Positions 27,651 through 36,996 of a stretch of DNA of 64,000 nucleotides are shown in pieces. Both the position numbers and the translations under genes were made by a program. The stretch is from Mycobacterium ahvazicum. GTDB lineage: Bacteria; Actinomycetota; Actinomycetes; Mycobacteriales; Mycobacteriaceae. The stretch covers positions 1,550,001 through 1,614,000 of the forward strand of contig NZ_FXEG02000002.1 in NCBI RefSeq assembly GCF_900176255.2, read 5' to 3'. The first letter of the stretch is position 1; each line of letters opens with the position of its first letter. Under the pieces are notes generated by a model. It ran no database searches and was not told the DNA's origin. It was given only the letters and a program-made list of their open reading frames with translations.

Positions 27651-28460
27651 TCAGCCGTGGAACCGGGCCGGGCGCTTCTCGCGATGCGCCGCCAGCCCTT
27701 CCTGCACGTCGGGGCCGCTGAAACTCAAGAATTCCAGGCCGAGCGACGTCTCGAAGGCGGGCGCGAACATGCGATACCAGTAGTTGAGGCTGTGTTTGGT
27801 CCACCGGATCGCGTTTTGGGCCCCCTGCGCCAGATCATGGGCGATGCCGGTCGCTTTCGCGAGCACGTCGTCGTCGTCGACACAGATGGATACCAGGCCG
27901 ATCCGTTCGGCCTCCTCGCCCAGCAGGGTGTCGCAGGTGAGCAGGTAGTACTTGGCCTTGGCCATGCCGACCAGCAGCGGCCAGCAGATCGCCGCGTGGT
28001 CGCCCGCGGCCACCCCGAGCTTGGTGTGCCCGTCGATGATCTTGGCGGTCCGCCCGGCCACCGAGATGTCCGAGAGCAGCGCGACGACCAGGCCGGCGCC
28101 GACGGCGGGTCCCCGGATCGCCGAGACCATCGGCTTGTCGAAGTTGATGATGTTGAGCACCAGATCGCGGGCCTCGCGCATGATGCGAAGCCTTCCCTCG
28201 TAGTCGCCGATGGTTTCGCTGATCAGGTCGAAACTGCCGCCGGACGAAAACGCCTTGCCCTCACCACGGATCAGGACGGCCCGCACGTCGGGGTCGCGAT
28301 TGATGGCCGGCCAGACGTCGGCGAGGTCGCGGTGCATCTGCGGCCCCACCGAGTTCAGCCCGGGGGCGTCGAGAACCACGGTGAGGACGCCGTTCTCGCC
28401 GCGTTCGAAGCGCAGGCTGGGGAATTCGTCGTAGTTGACGGAGATCGGTGCGACTGACAC
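27651..28460 (-). CDS. echA15: Enoyl-CoA hydratase/isomerase family protein EchA15-like
   Basis: Crotonase-superfamily protein of 269 residues, predicted to act on acyl-CoA in lipid metabolism. The oxyanion-hole segments are [15 protein letters not shown] and [19 protein letters not shown]; the C-terminal part has [23 protein letters not shown]. The usual catalytic glutamates are not clearly conserved ([13 protein letters not shown] lies at the second position), so the reaction is uncertain. The GTG at 28460 matches the family N-terminus. It is divergent from hemE, an 84-bp gap. Confidence 0.9.
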   Translation of the reverse strand: MSVAPISVNYDEFPSLRFERGENGVLTVVLDAPGLNSVGPQMHRDLADVWPAINRDPDVRAVLIRGEGKAFSSGGSFDLISETIGDYEGRLRIMREARDLVLNIINFDKPMVSAIRGPAVGAGLVVALLSDISVAGRTAKIIDGHTKLGVAAGDHAAICWPLLVGMAKAKYYLLTCDTLLGEEAERIGLVSICVDDDDVLAKATGIAHDLAQGAQNAIRWTKHSLNYWYRMFAPAFETSLGLEFLSFSGPDVQEGLAAHREKRPARFHG

Positions 28461-28544
28461 CGGGTTGATGTTACGCAGCGTGGCCAGGTGCTCCAGGGGC
28501 CGCCGCCGGGCCCCCGGACCAGCACCGTGGCAGCATTGAGACCG

Positions 28545-29594
28545 ATGAGTACGCGTCGCGACCTTCCCGAGTCGCCTTACCTGGCGGCCGTGACCGGCCG
28601 CAAACCCGGCCGGGTGCCGGTGTGGTTCATGCGGCAGGCCGGGCGTTCGCTGCCCGAATACCGCGCGCTGCGTCAGCACCACAGCATGCTGGCGGCGTGT
28701 TTGCAGCCCGAGGTGGTCTGCGAGATCACCCTGCAACCGATCCGCCGCCATGACGTCGACGCCGCGATCTTGTTCTCCGACATCGTGGTTCCGCTGCGCG
28801 CCGCGGGCATCGAGTTGGACATCGTCGCAGACGTCGGGCCGGTGATCGCACACCCGATCCGCACCGACGCCGACATCGAGGCGATGAAACCGCTTGAGCC
28901 GCAAGCGATTCAGCCGGTCTGCCAGGCGGTTTCGCTGCTGGTCGACGCGCTGGGCGCGGTGCCGCTGATCGGTTTCGCCGGTGCGCCGTTCACGCTGGCG
29001 TCCTATTTGGTCGAAGGCGGGCCGAGCCGCAACCATGCCCGCACCAAGGCGCTGATGCTGGCCGAGCCGGCCAGCTGGCACGCGCTGATGTCCAAGCTCA
29101 CCGACCTCACGGTGGAATTCCTGCGCGGCCAGATCGGCGCCGGGGTGGACGCCATCCAGCTGTTCGACTCGTGGGCGGGAACGTTGTCGCTGGCCGACTA
29201 CCGCCAGTACGTGCTGCCGCACAGCAGCCGGGTGTTCGCGACCCTGGCCGAATACCGCGTGCCGATGACGCATTTCGGGGTCGGGACGGCAGAACTGCTA
29301 GGCGCGATGGGCGAAGCGGGCCCGACGGTCGTCGGTGTCGATTGGCGCACCTCGCTCACCGACGCCGCCGCCCGGGTGCGGCCGGGCACGGTGTTGCAGG
29401 GCAACCTCGATCCGGTGGTGTTGCTGGCGGGCTGGCCGGTGGTGGAACGCGCGGCGCGCGCAGTCGTCGACGATGGCCGTCGTGCGGTCGACGCCGGGGC
29501 CGGTGGCCACGTCTTCAATCTCGGTCACGGAGTGCTGCCCGAGACCGACCCGGGCGTGCTGACCGATCTGGTGTCACTGGTCCACTCGCTATGA
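28545..29594 (+). CDS. hemE: Uroporphyrinogen decarboxylase
   Basis: A 349-residue enzyme that decarboxylates uroporphyrinogen III to coproporphyrinogen III. Signatures: [16 protein letters not shown] near residues 25-40, [17 protein letters not shown] with the catalytic aspartate, and [18 protein letters not shown]-terminal [13 protein letters not shown] is typical. It is the first gene of hemE-hemY-hemQ; its TGA overlaps the hemY ATG as ATGA. Confidence 0.97.
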   Translation: MSTRRDLPESPYLAAVTGRKPGRVPVWFMRQAGRSLPEYRALRQHHSMLAACLQPEVVCEITLQPIRRHDVDAAILFSDIVVPLRAAGIELDIVADVGPVIAHPIRTDADIEAMKPLEPQAIQPVCQAVSLLVDALGAVPLIGFAGAPFTLASYLVEGGPSRNHARTKALMLAEPASWHALMSKLTDLTVEFLRGQIGAGVDAIQLFDSWAGTLSLADYRQYVLPHSSRVFATLAEYRVPMTHFGVGTAELLGAMGEAGPTVVGVDWRTSLTDAAARVRPGTVLQGNLDPVVLLAGWPVVERAARAVVDDGRRAVDAGAGGHVFNLGHGVLPETDPGVLTDLVSLVHSL

Positions 29595-30967
29595 CCCAGC
29601 GGTCGTATTGTGTTGTTGGCGGCGGAATTTCCGGCCTGACCGCGGCCTACCGGCTGCGGATGGCGGCGGGAGACGACGCGGACATCACGCTGTTCGATCC
29701 GGGCGATCGGCTCGGTGGGATCCTGCGCACCGAGCAGCTCGGCGGGCGACCGATGGACCTGGGTGCCGAGGCGTTCGTGCTGCGCCGGCCCGAAATGCCG
29801 GCACTGCTGGCCGAGCTGGGCCTGTCTGATTGTCAGATCGGCACCACCGGTGCCCGGCCGTTGATCTACAGCCAGCGACAGCTGCACCCGTTGCCGGTGG
29901 GCACGGTCGTCGGCATTCCCTCCTCGGCCGCGTCGGTGGCCGGACTGGTCGACCACGCCACCGTCGCGCGCATCGACGCCGAGCCGGGCCGGCCGCTGGA
30001 TTGGCAGCCCGGAAGCGACCCCGCCGCAGCGGAATTGGTCGGCGACCGATTCGGCGAGCAGACCGTGGCGCGGTCCGTCGACCCGCTGCTGAGCGGGGTG
30101 TACGCCGGCTCGGCGGCCACGATCGGGCTGCGCGCCGCCGCCCCCAGCGTGGCGGCGGCATTGGACCGCGGCGCCACCAGCTTGACCGAGGCGGTACGGC
30201 AGGGGTTGCCGCCGGCCACGGGCGCGCCGGTGTTCGGCGCGCTGGCCGGCGGCTATCAGGTGCTGCTCGACGAGCTGGTCGCCCGTGCCCGGCCGCGGTG
30301 GGTTCGCGCCGCGGTGGACCGGCTCGAGCGTGGTGGACAGGGCTGGACGCTGCGCGACGACACCGGAACCGCCTGGACTGCCGACGCGGTGATCCTGGCG
30401 ATTCCCGCGCCGCGGCTGGCGCGCCTGATCGACGGTGTGGCACCGCAGACGCTCGCCGCCGCGCGCCGCATCACCAGCGCGTCGGCGGTGGTGGTCGCGC
30501 TCGCCGTGCCCGCAGACACGGCCTTCCCGGAGTGCTCGGGTGTGCTGGCCGCCAGCGGTGAGCAGTTGCGGGCCAAGGCGATCACCCTGTCGTCGCGCAA
30601 ATGGGGTATCCCGGGTGACCTGCAATTCCTGCGGATGTCGTTCGGGCGATTCGGCGACCAGCTGGCCGCCACCGCCTCCGACGAGGAGCTGCGGGCCTGG
30701 GCGGTCGACGACCTTTTCACCGTGTTCGGGCTGGCCGTCGAACCGGTGGAGGCGCGGGTGCAGCGGTGGATCGAGGCGATGCCGCAGTACGGGCCGGGTC
30801 ACGCCGAGGTGGTCGCGCGGCTGCGAGCCGGGCTGCCGGAGACGTTGGCCGTGGCGGGCAGCTATCTCGACGGGATCGGTGTGCCGGCGTGTATCGGTGC
30901 GGCCGGCAAGGCCGTCGAGCGTGTGATCAGGGCCACCGAGCCCTCGAACCCGGAAGTGGCACGATAG
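29591..30967 (+). CDS. hemY: Coproporphyrinogen III oxidase, HemY/CgoX type
   Basis: FAD-dependent oxidase of 458 residues. The N-terminal dinucleotide fold is [36 protein letters not shown] follows, and the C-terminal FAD-contact segment is [21 protein letters not shown]. Actinobacterial HemY, together with HemQ, works in the coproporphyrin-dependent pathway, oxidising coproporphyrinogen III to coproporphyrin III. Older annotation calls it protoporphyrinogen oxidase (hemG). Overlap with hemE and a five-base gap to hemQ show one operon. Confidence 0.95.
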   Translation: MTQRSYCVVGGGISGLTAAYRLRMAAGDDADITLFDPGDRLGGILRTEQLGGRPMDLGAEAFVLRRPEMPALLAELGLSDCQIGTTGARPLIYSQRQLHPLPVGTVVGIPSSAASVAGLVDHATVARIDAEPGRPLDWQPGSDPAAAELVGDRFGEQTVARSVDPLLSGVYAGSAATIGLRAAAPSVAAALDRGATSLTEAVRQGLPPATGAPVFGALAGGYQVLLDELVARARPRWVRAAVDRLERGGQGWTLRDDTGTAWTADAVILAIPAPRLARLIDGVAPQTLAAARRITSASAVVVALAVPADTAFPECSGVLAASGEQLRAKAITLSSRKWGIPGDLQFLRMSFGRFGDQLAATASDEELRAWAVDDLFTVFGLAVEPVEARVQRWIEAMPQYGPGHAEVVARLRAGLPETLAVAGSYLDGIGVPACIGAAGKAVERVIRATEPSNPEVAR

Positions 30968-30972
30968 GTCTC

Positions 30973-31668
30973 ATGGCCAAGATCGACTTTGACGCCCTGA
31001 ACTCCACGATTCGCTACCTGATGTTCTCGGTGTACTCGGTGGAGCCCGGCGAGCTCGGTGAGCAGCGCGAAGCCATAATCGACGACGCCACCCGGTTTTT
31101 CAAGCAGCAGGAGGAACGCGGCGTCGTGGTGCGCGGCCTCTATGACATCGCGGGTCTGCGGGCCGACGCCGACTTCATGGTCTGGACGCACGCCGAGCGC
31201 GTCGAGGCGCTGCAAGCCACCTACTCCGATTTCCGCCGTACCACCGCCCTGGGCCAGGTCAGCGCGCCGGTGTGGAGCAGTGTGGCGCTGCACCGCCCGG
31301 CGGAGTTCAACAAGAGCCACATCCCGGCGTTCCTGGCCGGTGAGGAACCCGGCGCCTACATTTGCGTGTATCCGTTCGTGCGGTCCTACGAGTGGTACCT
31401 GCTGCCCGACGACGAACGCCGTCGCATGCTGGCCGAACACGGCATGGCCGCACGCGAGTACAAGGACGTCCGTGCCAACACCGTTCCGGCGTTCGCGCTG
31501 GGTGACTACGAATGGATCCTGGCCTTCGAGGCGCCCGAATTGCACCGCATCGTCGACCTGATGCGCGAATTGCGTGCCACCGACGCCCGCCGGCACACCC
31601 GTGAGGAGACGCCGTTCTTCACCGGGCCGCGGGTGTCCATCGAGCAGCTGGTGAACGCACTGCCCTGA
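30973..31668 (+). CDS. hemQ: Coproheme decarboxylase HemQ
   Basis: Chlorite-dismutase-fold protein of 231 residues that converts coproheme to heme b in the coproporphyrin-dependent pathway. The proximal heme ligand is His156 in [11 protein letters not shown]; the Tyr-containing [14 protein letters not shown] (about residues 131-144) carries the catalytic tyrosine. The position as third gene after hemE-hemY strengthens the call. Ferrochelatase (hemH/cpfC) is not in this window. Confidence 0.95.
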   Translation: MAKIDFDALNSTIRYLMFSVYSVEPGELGEQREAIIDDATRFFKQQEERGVVVRGLYDIAGLRADADFMVWTHAERVEALQATYSDFRRTTALGQVSAPVWSSVALHRPAEFNKSHIPAFLAGEEPGAYICVYPFVRSYEWYLLPDDERRRMLAEHGMAAREYKDVRANTVPAFALGDYEWILAFEAPELHRIVDLMRELRATDARRHTREETPFFTGPRVSIEQLVNALP

Positions 31669-31696
31669 CGGGCGATCCGGAAGCGAAAGGGGAGAT

Positions 31697-32449
31697 ATGA
31701 CAACCGATTTCGACCCGAGCGATCCCACCCGTTTCGAAGAGATGTACCGCGACGAGCGAACGTCGCACGGCCTGCCCACCGCGACACCGTGGGACATCGG
31801 CGGCCCGCAGCCGGTGGTCCAGCAGCTGGTCGCGCTGGGCGCGATCAAGGGTGAGGTGCTCGACCCGGGCACCGGGCCGGGCCACCACGCGATCTACTAC
31901 GCGTCCAAGGGCTACGTGGCGACCGGCATCGACGGGTCGGCGAGCGCTCTGGAGCGGGCCCGTGAAAATGCCCAAAAGGCCGGTGTGACAGTCAATTTCG
32001 AGCTGGCCGATGCCACCAAGCTGGAGGGGCTGGAGAACCGCTTCGACACCGTGGTCGACTGCGCGTTCTACCACACCTTCAGCAGCGAGCCCGAGCTTGC
32101 GCAGACGTACGCGCACGCGCTGCGGCGGGCTACCAAGCCGGGCGCGCGGCTCTACATGTTCGAATTCGGCGCGCACGATGTCAACGGGTTTACCATGATG
32201 CGCTCGTTGTCCGAGAAGGACTTTCGCGATGTGCTTCCGGTCGCCGGCTGGGAGATCAGCTACCTGGGCACCACCACCTACCAGGTCAACGTCAGCGCCG
32301 AGAGCATCGAGATGATGGCCAGGCGCAACCCGGAGATGGCCGAGCACGCCGAGGACATGCTCAAGCGGTACCGCGCGATGGAGCCCTGGCTGAAGGGCGG
32401 CCGGGTACACGCGCCGTTCTGGGAAGTCCACGCGACGCGGGTGGACTAA
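31697..32449 (+). CDS. Class I SAM-dependent methyltransferase (Rv2675c-like)
   Basis: Methyltransferase of 250 residues; substrate unknown. SAM motif I reads VLDPGTGPGHHAIYYASKG, motif II VTGIDGSASALERA, then FDTVVDCAFYHTF and a post-motif loop with RLYMFEFGAHDV. A strong AAGGGGAG lies just before the ATG. It is only 28 bases behind hemQ, so it may be transcribed with the heme operon. Confidence 0.88.
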   Translation: MTTDFDPSDPTRFEEMYRDERTSHGLPTATPWDIGGPQPVVQQLVALGAIKGEVLDPGTGPGHHAIYYASKGYVATGIDGSASALERARENAQKAGVTVNFELADATKLEGLENRFDTVVDCAFYHTFSSEPELAQTYAHALRRATKPGARLYMFEFGAHDVNGFTMMRSLSEKDFRDVLPVAGWEISYLGTTTYQVNVSAESIEMMARRNPEMAEHAEDMLKRYRAMEPWLKGGRVHAPFWEVHATRVD

Positions 32450-32456
32450 CGCCCGT

Positions 32457-32512
32457 CGAGTGTGAATCTCACGACGCGACACGCCGATTCAGCGTCGTCC
32501 GGTTCACACTCG
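32457..32512. terminator. Nested inverted repeat between convergent genes
   Basis: CGAGTGTGAA (32457-32466) pairs with TTCACACTCG (32503-32512), with an inner GACGC/GCGTC pair. It fills the 84-bp gap between the converging methyltransferase and msrB genes, so a bidirectional transcription end is likely. Similar GTGTGAA-type repeats occur in other mycobacterial intergenic regions, as I recall. Confidence 0.55.
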
Positions 32513-32533
32513 GAGACGGGTAACGACGGGCAA

Positions 32534-32959
32534 TCAGGCCCCGGACGGCACCAGGCGCAGCGAGATCGAGTTGATGCAGTAGCGCTGGTCCGTCGGCGTC
32601 GGGTAACCCTCGCCGGCGAAAACGTGACCGAGGTGGCTGTGGCAGTTCGCGCAGAGCACCTCGGTGCGCGTCGTCCCCATCGAATGGTCGGGCCGCAGAA
32701 TCACCGCATCCGAATTGGCCGGATCGAAGAACGACGGCCAGCCGCAGTGCGAGTCGAATTTCTCCGTGCTGCGGAACAACTCTGCCCCGCAGGCCCGGCA
32801 CTCGTAAACGCCCTCGGTTTTGGTGTCGGTGTACTCGCCGACGAACGGCCGTTCGGTACCGGCGCGACGCAGCACCGCGAACTCCTCCGCCGTGAGTTTC
32901 TTGCGCCACTCGTCGTCGGACAATTGCACCTTGGGCCGTGAGACATCGGAGGAAGTCAT
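32534..32959 (-). CDS. msrB: Peptide-methionine (R)-S-oxide reductase MsrB
   Basis: Repairs methionine-R-sulfoxide in oxidised proteins, 141 residues. Zinc ligands are in YECRACGAELF and LCANCHSHLGH (two CxxC pairs); the catalytic selenocysteine-equivalent cysteine is in QRYCINSISLRL. FDSHCGWPSFFDP is the substrate-side motif. It is convergent with the methyltransferase and divides the locus from aftC, 15 bases upstream on the same strand. Confidence 0.96.
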   Translation of the reverse strand: MTSSDVSRPKVQLSDDEWRKKLTAEEFAVLRRAGTERPFVGEYTDTKTEGVYECRACGAELFRSTEKFDSHCGWPSFFDPANSDAVILRPDHSMGTTRTEVLCANCHSHLGHVFAGEGYPTPTDQRYCINSISLRLVPSGA

Positions 32960-32974
32960 CTCTCCACGCTAGCG

Positions 32975-34321
32975 CTAATGAAGATGACCCGCCGCGCCCG
33001 GCTGCGCCGCGCTTGCGATCGCCGCGGCGTGCTCTCCCTCGGACGCCAGCCAGGCGGGATCGATGCCGTCGTCCAGCCGGTTTTCGGCCTTGGCGTCCAA
33101 ATAGCGGAAGTACAGCACCGTGAACGCCACGATCAGCAGCAGCGACCAGCCGTAGGTGATCTTGAGGTAGTGCAGCGCGCGCCCGTACCGCATGAACCTG
33201 TAGATCAGCCAGTCGTCCAGCGCCATGAAGCCGTAGATCCCAAGCCAGGCCGGCCAGGTGCGGATCAGCGAGTTTCGCAGCACCACCGTCATCAAGAACG
33301 GGAACAGCATCATCGAGTAGTAACCCTGGGCCAGCGGCAGCACCAGCCAGGAGCACAGCAGCAGCACACCCGACGAGCTGGTGAACCAGAACAGCGGGTC
33401 TCGGGTGCGGTAGTAGCGGTACAGCAGCCATAGTGCGCCGATTGTCAGCAGGACGAACAGAAGTCGCATGAACACGATCAGCCAGGTAGGCAGGCCGAAG
33501 TACACGCCGTTGCCCTCGATCGAGCTGTTGAAATAGTCCCGGGTGCCGCCGATGTACGGCAGCGTCTTGGTGACGAAGTCCATCGGGTCGGCCACCAACG
33601 GCCACGCGATCGCGTTGACGACGACCGGAACCACGACCGCGGGCACCAGCGTCCGCCACTGGCGGTTCAGCAGGGGCAACAGCAGCAGCGGGGCCAGCAC
33701 GGGTTTGAGCGTGAGTGTCAGTCCGATGATGAGGCCGGCCCACCACTGGTGGGCGACCTTGCCGTCCAGCAGCCAGCGCAAGAAGAGCACCTCCGCCAGC
33801 AGCACGCAGCCGTTGATGTTCGTGAACACCAGCGTGCTGGTCACGCTCTCGGTGCAGAACATGGCCAGCAGTAGCGCGGGCGCTGCCACCGAGGACAGCG
33901 TGAATTTGAACAGCCGCAGCAACAGGTACCAGGCGATCAGAATGGCCACGGTGTTGATCAGGATGAACAGGTAGCGCGACGGGTTGAAGGACAGGTATCC
34001 GAACGGCGCCATCAGCAACGTGCCGCCCGGGGGGTACAGGTAGTGCGGGTCGACGTAGTCGAAGTGCTCGTTGTAGATGTCCCAGCCGTTGCGGAAGTTC
34101 AGCACCGCGCGGTACACCGGCTTGAAGTCGTCGGTGATATTGCCGTTGAGGGTGAGCACGATGCTGCGGTGCAACACCGACATGATGGCCACCGGCCACA
34201 GCGCGGACCGCAGAATCGTCGCGGCGCTGGGGGGCCCGGAGCGGGGACGGAAGGCGGCCAGCACCCAGTCGCGCAGGCCGGTCGGAGTCGAGTGAGCTGC
34301 CGTCACCAGCGCACCGTACAC
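32975..34321 (-). CDS. aftC: Alpha-(1->3)-arabinofuranosyltransferase AftC
   Basis: Polytopic GT-C/GT87 glycosyltransferase of 448 residues that uses decaprenyl-phosphoarabinose to put alpha-1,3 branches in arabinogalactan and lipoarabinomannan. About ten to twelve hydrophobic helices can be followed. The periplasmic loop after helix 1 has GNITDDFKPVYRAVLNFRNG, with adjacent aspartates in the position of the family catalytic motif, then DYVDPHYLYPPGGTLLMAP. It closely matches Rv2673. Confidence 0.94.
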   Translation of the reverse strand: MYGALVTAAHSTPTGLRDWVLAAFRPRSGPPSAATILRSALWPVAIMSVLHRSIVLTLNGNITDDFKPVYRAVLNFRNGWDIYNEHFDYVDPHYLYPPGGTLLMAPFGYLSFNPSRYLFILINTVAILIAWYLLLRLFKFTLSSVAAPALLLAMFCTESVTSTLVFTNINGCVLLAEVLFLRWLLDGKVAHQWWAGLIIGLTLTLKPVLAPLLLLPLLNRQWRTLVPAVVVPVVVNAIAWPLVADPMDFVTKTLPYIGGTRDYFNSSIEGNGVYFGLPTWLIVFMRLLFVLLTIGALWLLYRYYRTRDPLFWFTSSSGVLLLCSWLVLPLAQGYYSMMLFPFLMTVVLRNSLIRTWPAWLGIYGFMALDDWLIYRFMRYGRALHYLKITYGWSLLLIVAFTVLYFRYLDAKAENRLDDGIDPAWLASEGEHAAAIASAAQPGAAGHLH

Positions 34322-34341
34322 CGCGGCGCGGAGCCGTCAGC

Positions 34342-35904
34342 TCAGGCGGGACAGTATGTGTCGGTTCCGGGCAGCTTGCCGCTGTTGAGATAGCCGACCA
34401 ACGGCGGGATCGCGCAGGGCGTGTAAATGCTCGCCCCGTGGCCGATGCCCTGCCACATCACCCGCCGGCTGGCCGCGCCCGCGTTGATGATCGTGGCCGC
34501 CGTCTGGGCCACGCCTTCGGAGCCGACGATCGGGTCGTTCTGCACGCCCAGCAACACGACGTCGATCTTGAGTTCCTTCGGCGGTGCCGGCGGCGAGATC
34601 GTCGGCCAGTGCACGCACTTGACCAAGTTGAGCGCGGCGACCGTGCCGAACTGTGGGTAGAGCTTGCCCCAGGCCACCACGAGTTCCCGGACCCGGTCCG
34701 GGGTCGGACGGTTGATCGCGTCGCTGCAGGAGCTGACGAACTGGCCGTCGGTGTCCTGAATGGCGTCGGCGTGGGTGATCAGGCTGGTCAGCTGACTGGT
34801 GTCGCCGGAGCGGGCCGCGGCCAGCGCGTTGGCCAGGCTCGTCGTGGCGTTGACGCGGCCGCCGGACGGGAAACCCAGCGCGACGGTGATCGCGTTGACG
34901 ACCTCGGCCAGCGAGGCGCCGCCGGGGCCCCGGCCGGCCCGGGCATCGGCCAGCAGGGCACTGACCGCGCCTTTGGGATCGGGACCCAGCGCGCAGTTCA
35001 CCGCGATGCATTGCGAGGCGAACGCGTCGAGCGCGGCCTGCTGGCCCTTGACCTGTTGCTCCGCCGCCGTTTCGGCGTTGACGCCCAACGCAACTGGCGA
35101 GTCGAGCATCAGCCGGGCGACCTTGTCGGGGCGCGACGACGCGTAGGTCAGCGCGACCTGGGCACCGTTGCCGATGCCGAGCAACGCGACGGCCGGCACG
35201 TCCCAGAGGCTGCGCAGACGCTCGATGTCCGAGGCGGCGTGCGAGTTGTCGTAGGCGCTGTCACCCGGCGCAATCGCGTCGGTGCAGCTCGTCGTCGCAT
35301 TGTTGGAGATGTCGGACAGATTGGCGACCGGGTCGTCGCCGCTCTGGAATTGCGTCTGATCACGCATCGCCTGGCGGTCGGCGCGGTCCCGGCAATCGAT
35401 CGGGGCCGACATGCCGATGCCGCGGCGGTCCACGGCGACGATCGGGTGGGCCTGCAGCAGATCGTTGCCGGACCGGGCGAGCCACACCGGCAACTGCGCC
35501 GACGACGGCAGGTCGGAGCCCGTCGTGAAGACCACGGGGCCGGCGTCCTTCGGGGTCTGAGGCGACCGGGCGCGCACCACGCCGACGGAAACCGTCCCCG
35601 ATCCGCCGTTGACCGGATCGAGGTCGGCGTCGTAGTTCGCGCAGTCCAGTCGCACGCCGGCCGGGGCGTTGCGCACGCCGGCATCGTTGAACACCTTCGA
35701 CGTGCAGTCGCGCCAGGACAAGTCGTTCTTGGGGGCGGCGATCGGCGGCGGACCGGCCGGCGGCGGCTTCGTCGTGGCCGCGCCCTGTGGCCGGGCACCG
35801 GAGTTGGTGGCGAAGCGCGGGTCGGCGGCCAGGCCCGGAACGCACGCGGTCAGCAACACGGTGACCGCGACCAGGGTGGTCGCGGACCTGATGCGCCGAC
35901 TCAT
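34342..35904 (-). CDS. Alpha/beta-hydrolase lipoprotein (Rv2672-like)
   Basis: Exported hydrolase of 520 residues, similar to mycobacterial tripeptidyl-peptidase-like proteases. The N-terminus MSRRIRSATTLVAVTVLLTAC gives a lipobox (LLTAC), so it is probably lipid-anchored at the cell surface. VVAVDRRGIGMSAPIDC is the strand before the nucleophile; ALLGIGNGAQVALTYA sits where the elbow GxSxG is expected, but carries Asn in the serine position. A C-terminal GIGHGASIYTPC would provide the His. Loss of the serine could make it inactive. The start could also be at 35922. Confidence 0.85.
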   Translation of the reverse strand: MSRRIRSATTLVAVTVLLTACVPGLAADPRFATNSGARPQGAATTKPPPAGPPPIAAPKNDLSWRDCTSKVFNDAGVRNAPAGVRLDCANYDADLDPVNGGSGTVSVGVVRARSPQTPKDAGPVVFTTGSDLPSSAQLPVWLARSGNDLLQAHPIVAVDRRGIGMSAPIDCRDRADRQAMRDQTQFQSGDDPVANLSDISNNATTSCTDAIAPGDSAYDNSHAASDIERLRSLWDVPAVALLGIGNGAQVALTYASSRPDKVARLMLDSPVALGVNAETAAEQQVKGQQAALDAFASQCIAVNCALGPDPKGAVSALLADARAGRGPGGASLAEVVNAITVALGFPSGGRVNATTSLANALAAARSGDTSQLTSLITHADAIQDTDGQFVSSCSDAINRPTPDRVRELVVAWGKLYPQFGTVAALNLVKCVHWPTISPPAPPKELKIDVVLLGVQNDPIVGSEGVAQTAATIINAGAASRRVMWQGIGHGASIYTPCAIPPLVGYLNSGKLPGTDTYCPA

Positions 35905-35944
35905 GCCGACCACAGTAGCCATGCCGCGCGGTTTCGCCCGGCTT

Positions 35945-36176
35945 GGCACGATTACCCGCTTCCTCCTCACCCCGCTGCGCGGGGCGCATCGTCACCGGGC
36001 CAGGCACGATTACCCGCTTCCTCCTCACCCCGCTGCGCGGGGCGCATCGTCACCGCGCCAGGCACGATTACCCGCTTCCTCCTCACCCCGCTGCGCGGGG
36101 CGCATCGTCACCGGGCCAGGCACGATTACCCGCTTCCTCCTCACCCCGCTGCGCGGGGCGCATCGTCACCGGGCCA
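35945..36176. repeat. Four tandem 58-bp repeats (VNTR, MIRU-like)
   Basis: Four almost identical copies of 58 bp (35945, 36003, 36061, 36119), differing at one base in the second. Each contains CCCCGCTGCGCGGGG, a perfect hairpin, followed by CGCATCGTCACC. Read on the minus strand the order GACGATGCGCC, palindrome, GTGAGGAGGAAGCGG resembles the MIRU-like elements at 11343 and 27443. It lies between the Rv2672-like and ribD-like genes and forms the end of the ribD-like ORF. Copy number is likely to vary between strains. Confidence 0.95.
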
Positions 36177-36962
36177 GGAGGGCCGAGTCCGCACGTAGCG
36201 CGTGTACAGGTAGCCGGCGTCATCGCGCAGGATGTGGGTGCAGCCCATCTTGGTCAGCGCTTGGCCGGGACCCGTGGCGATGCGCCGGGCCAGCCCGCCG
36301 ACCACAAACGGCGCGATCGTCAGGCACAGCTCGTCGAGCAGGTCCCGTTGCATCAACGCGCCCAGCAGCATCGGGCCGCCTTCGGTCAGCACGCGACGCA
36401 GTCCGCGGGCCCGCAGGATCGCCAGCAGCGCGCCCTCGTCGACCGCGTCGGGATCGCGTCCGGAGCAGTCGATCACCTCGGCCAGGTCGCCCAGGCAGCG
36501 GCGGGTCTCGTCGGCCGCGGCCGTGCAGGTGAGCACCAGCGGCGGCACCTCGGTGCGGGTGAACACGCCCATCTCCCGGTCCAGGCGCCCGGATTTGGTG
36601 ACGATGGCCAATTGCGGCACTTCGGTTTGCCCGCGGGCCTGGCGGCGTTGTCGCTCGGCGATGCCCGCGTGCGCCCCGGAGTAGCCCTCGATCCGCACGG
36701 TGCCCGCGCCGACGACGACGACGTCGGCGAGTTCGCGCAGCAGGAGGAAGATCAACCGGTCACCGGGCCCGGCCATCGAGCCGCTCTTACCCTCGGCGGT
36801 GGCGCCCCCGTCGATGCTGGTGATGAAATTCGCCCGTACCCAGGTCTGCTCCCCGTCCGGATAGGCGTAGAGCCGGGGGAGTTCACCGTCGTCGAGTTCG
36901 CGCGCCGATCCGAGCAGGGTCAGCGAGATGTCGGCGGCTCTGCCGGTGCCGGACTCGGGCAT
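36141..36962 (-). CDS. RibD C-terminal-domain reductase (Rv2671-like)
   Basis: Pyrimidine reductase-type NADPH-dependent enzyme of 273 residues, similar to M. tuberculosis Rv2671, which has weak dihydrofolate reductase activity. The fold is like DHFR: WVRANFITSIDGGATAEGKSG, then VVVGAGTVRIEGY, RRVLTEGGPMLLGAL with the NADPH GGP loop, and LDELCLTIAPFVVGG. The last ~12 residues (through PGDDAPRAAG) and the stop are encoded by the 58-bp tandem repeat, so the C-terminus has been changed by it. Family role is riboflavin or folate metabolism; substrate uncertain. Confidence 0.88.
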   Translation of the reverse strand: MPESGTGRAADISLTLLGSARELDDGELPRLYAYPDGEQTWVRANFITSIDGGATAEGKSGSMAGPGDRLIFLLLRELADVVVVGAGTVRIEGYSGAHAGIAERQRRQARGQTEVPQLAIVTKSGRLDREMGVFTRTEVPPLVLTCTAAADETRRCLGDLAEVIDCSGRDPDAVDEGALLAILRARGLRRVLTEGGPMLLGALMQRDLLDELCLTIAPFVVGGLARRIATGPGQALTKMGCTHILRDDAGYLYTRYVRTRPSWPGDDAPRAAG

Positions 36963-36996
36963 GAGGACGATTGCAGCACGCCGTTAGAGTTTTCGC

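Noticed and set aside
27651..29273. A 540-codon ORF containing the echA15-like gene
   Set aside because: The first ~270 codons are antisense to hemE and have no crotonase similarity; the GTG at 28460 is the real start.
35945..36176. CRISPR-like array
   Set aside because: The repeats are head to tail with no spacers, and no cas genes are present; it is a minisatellite.
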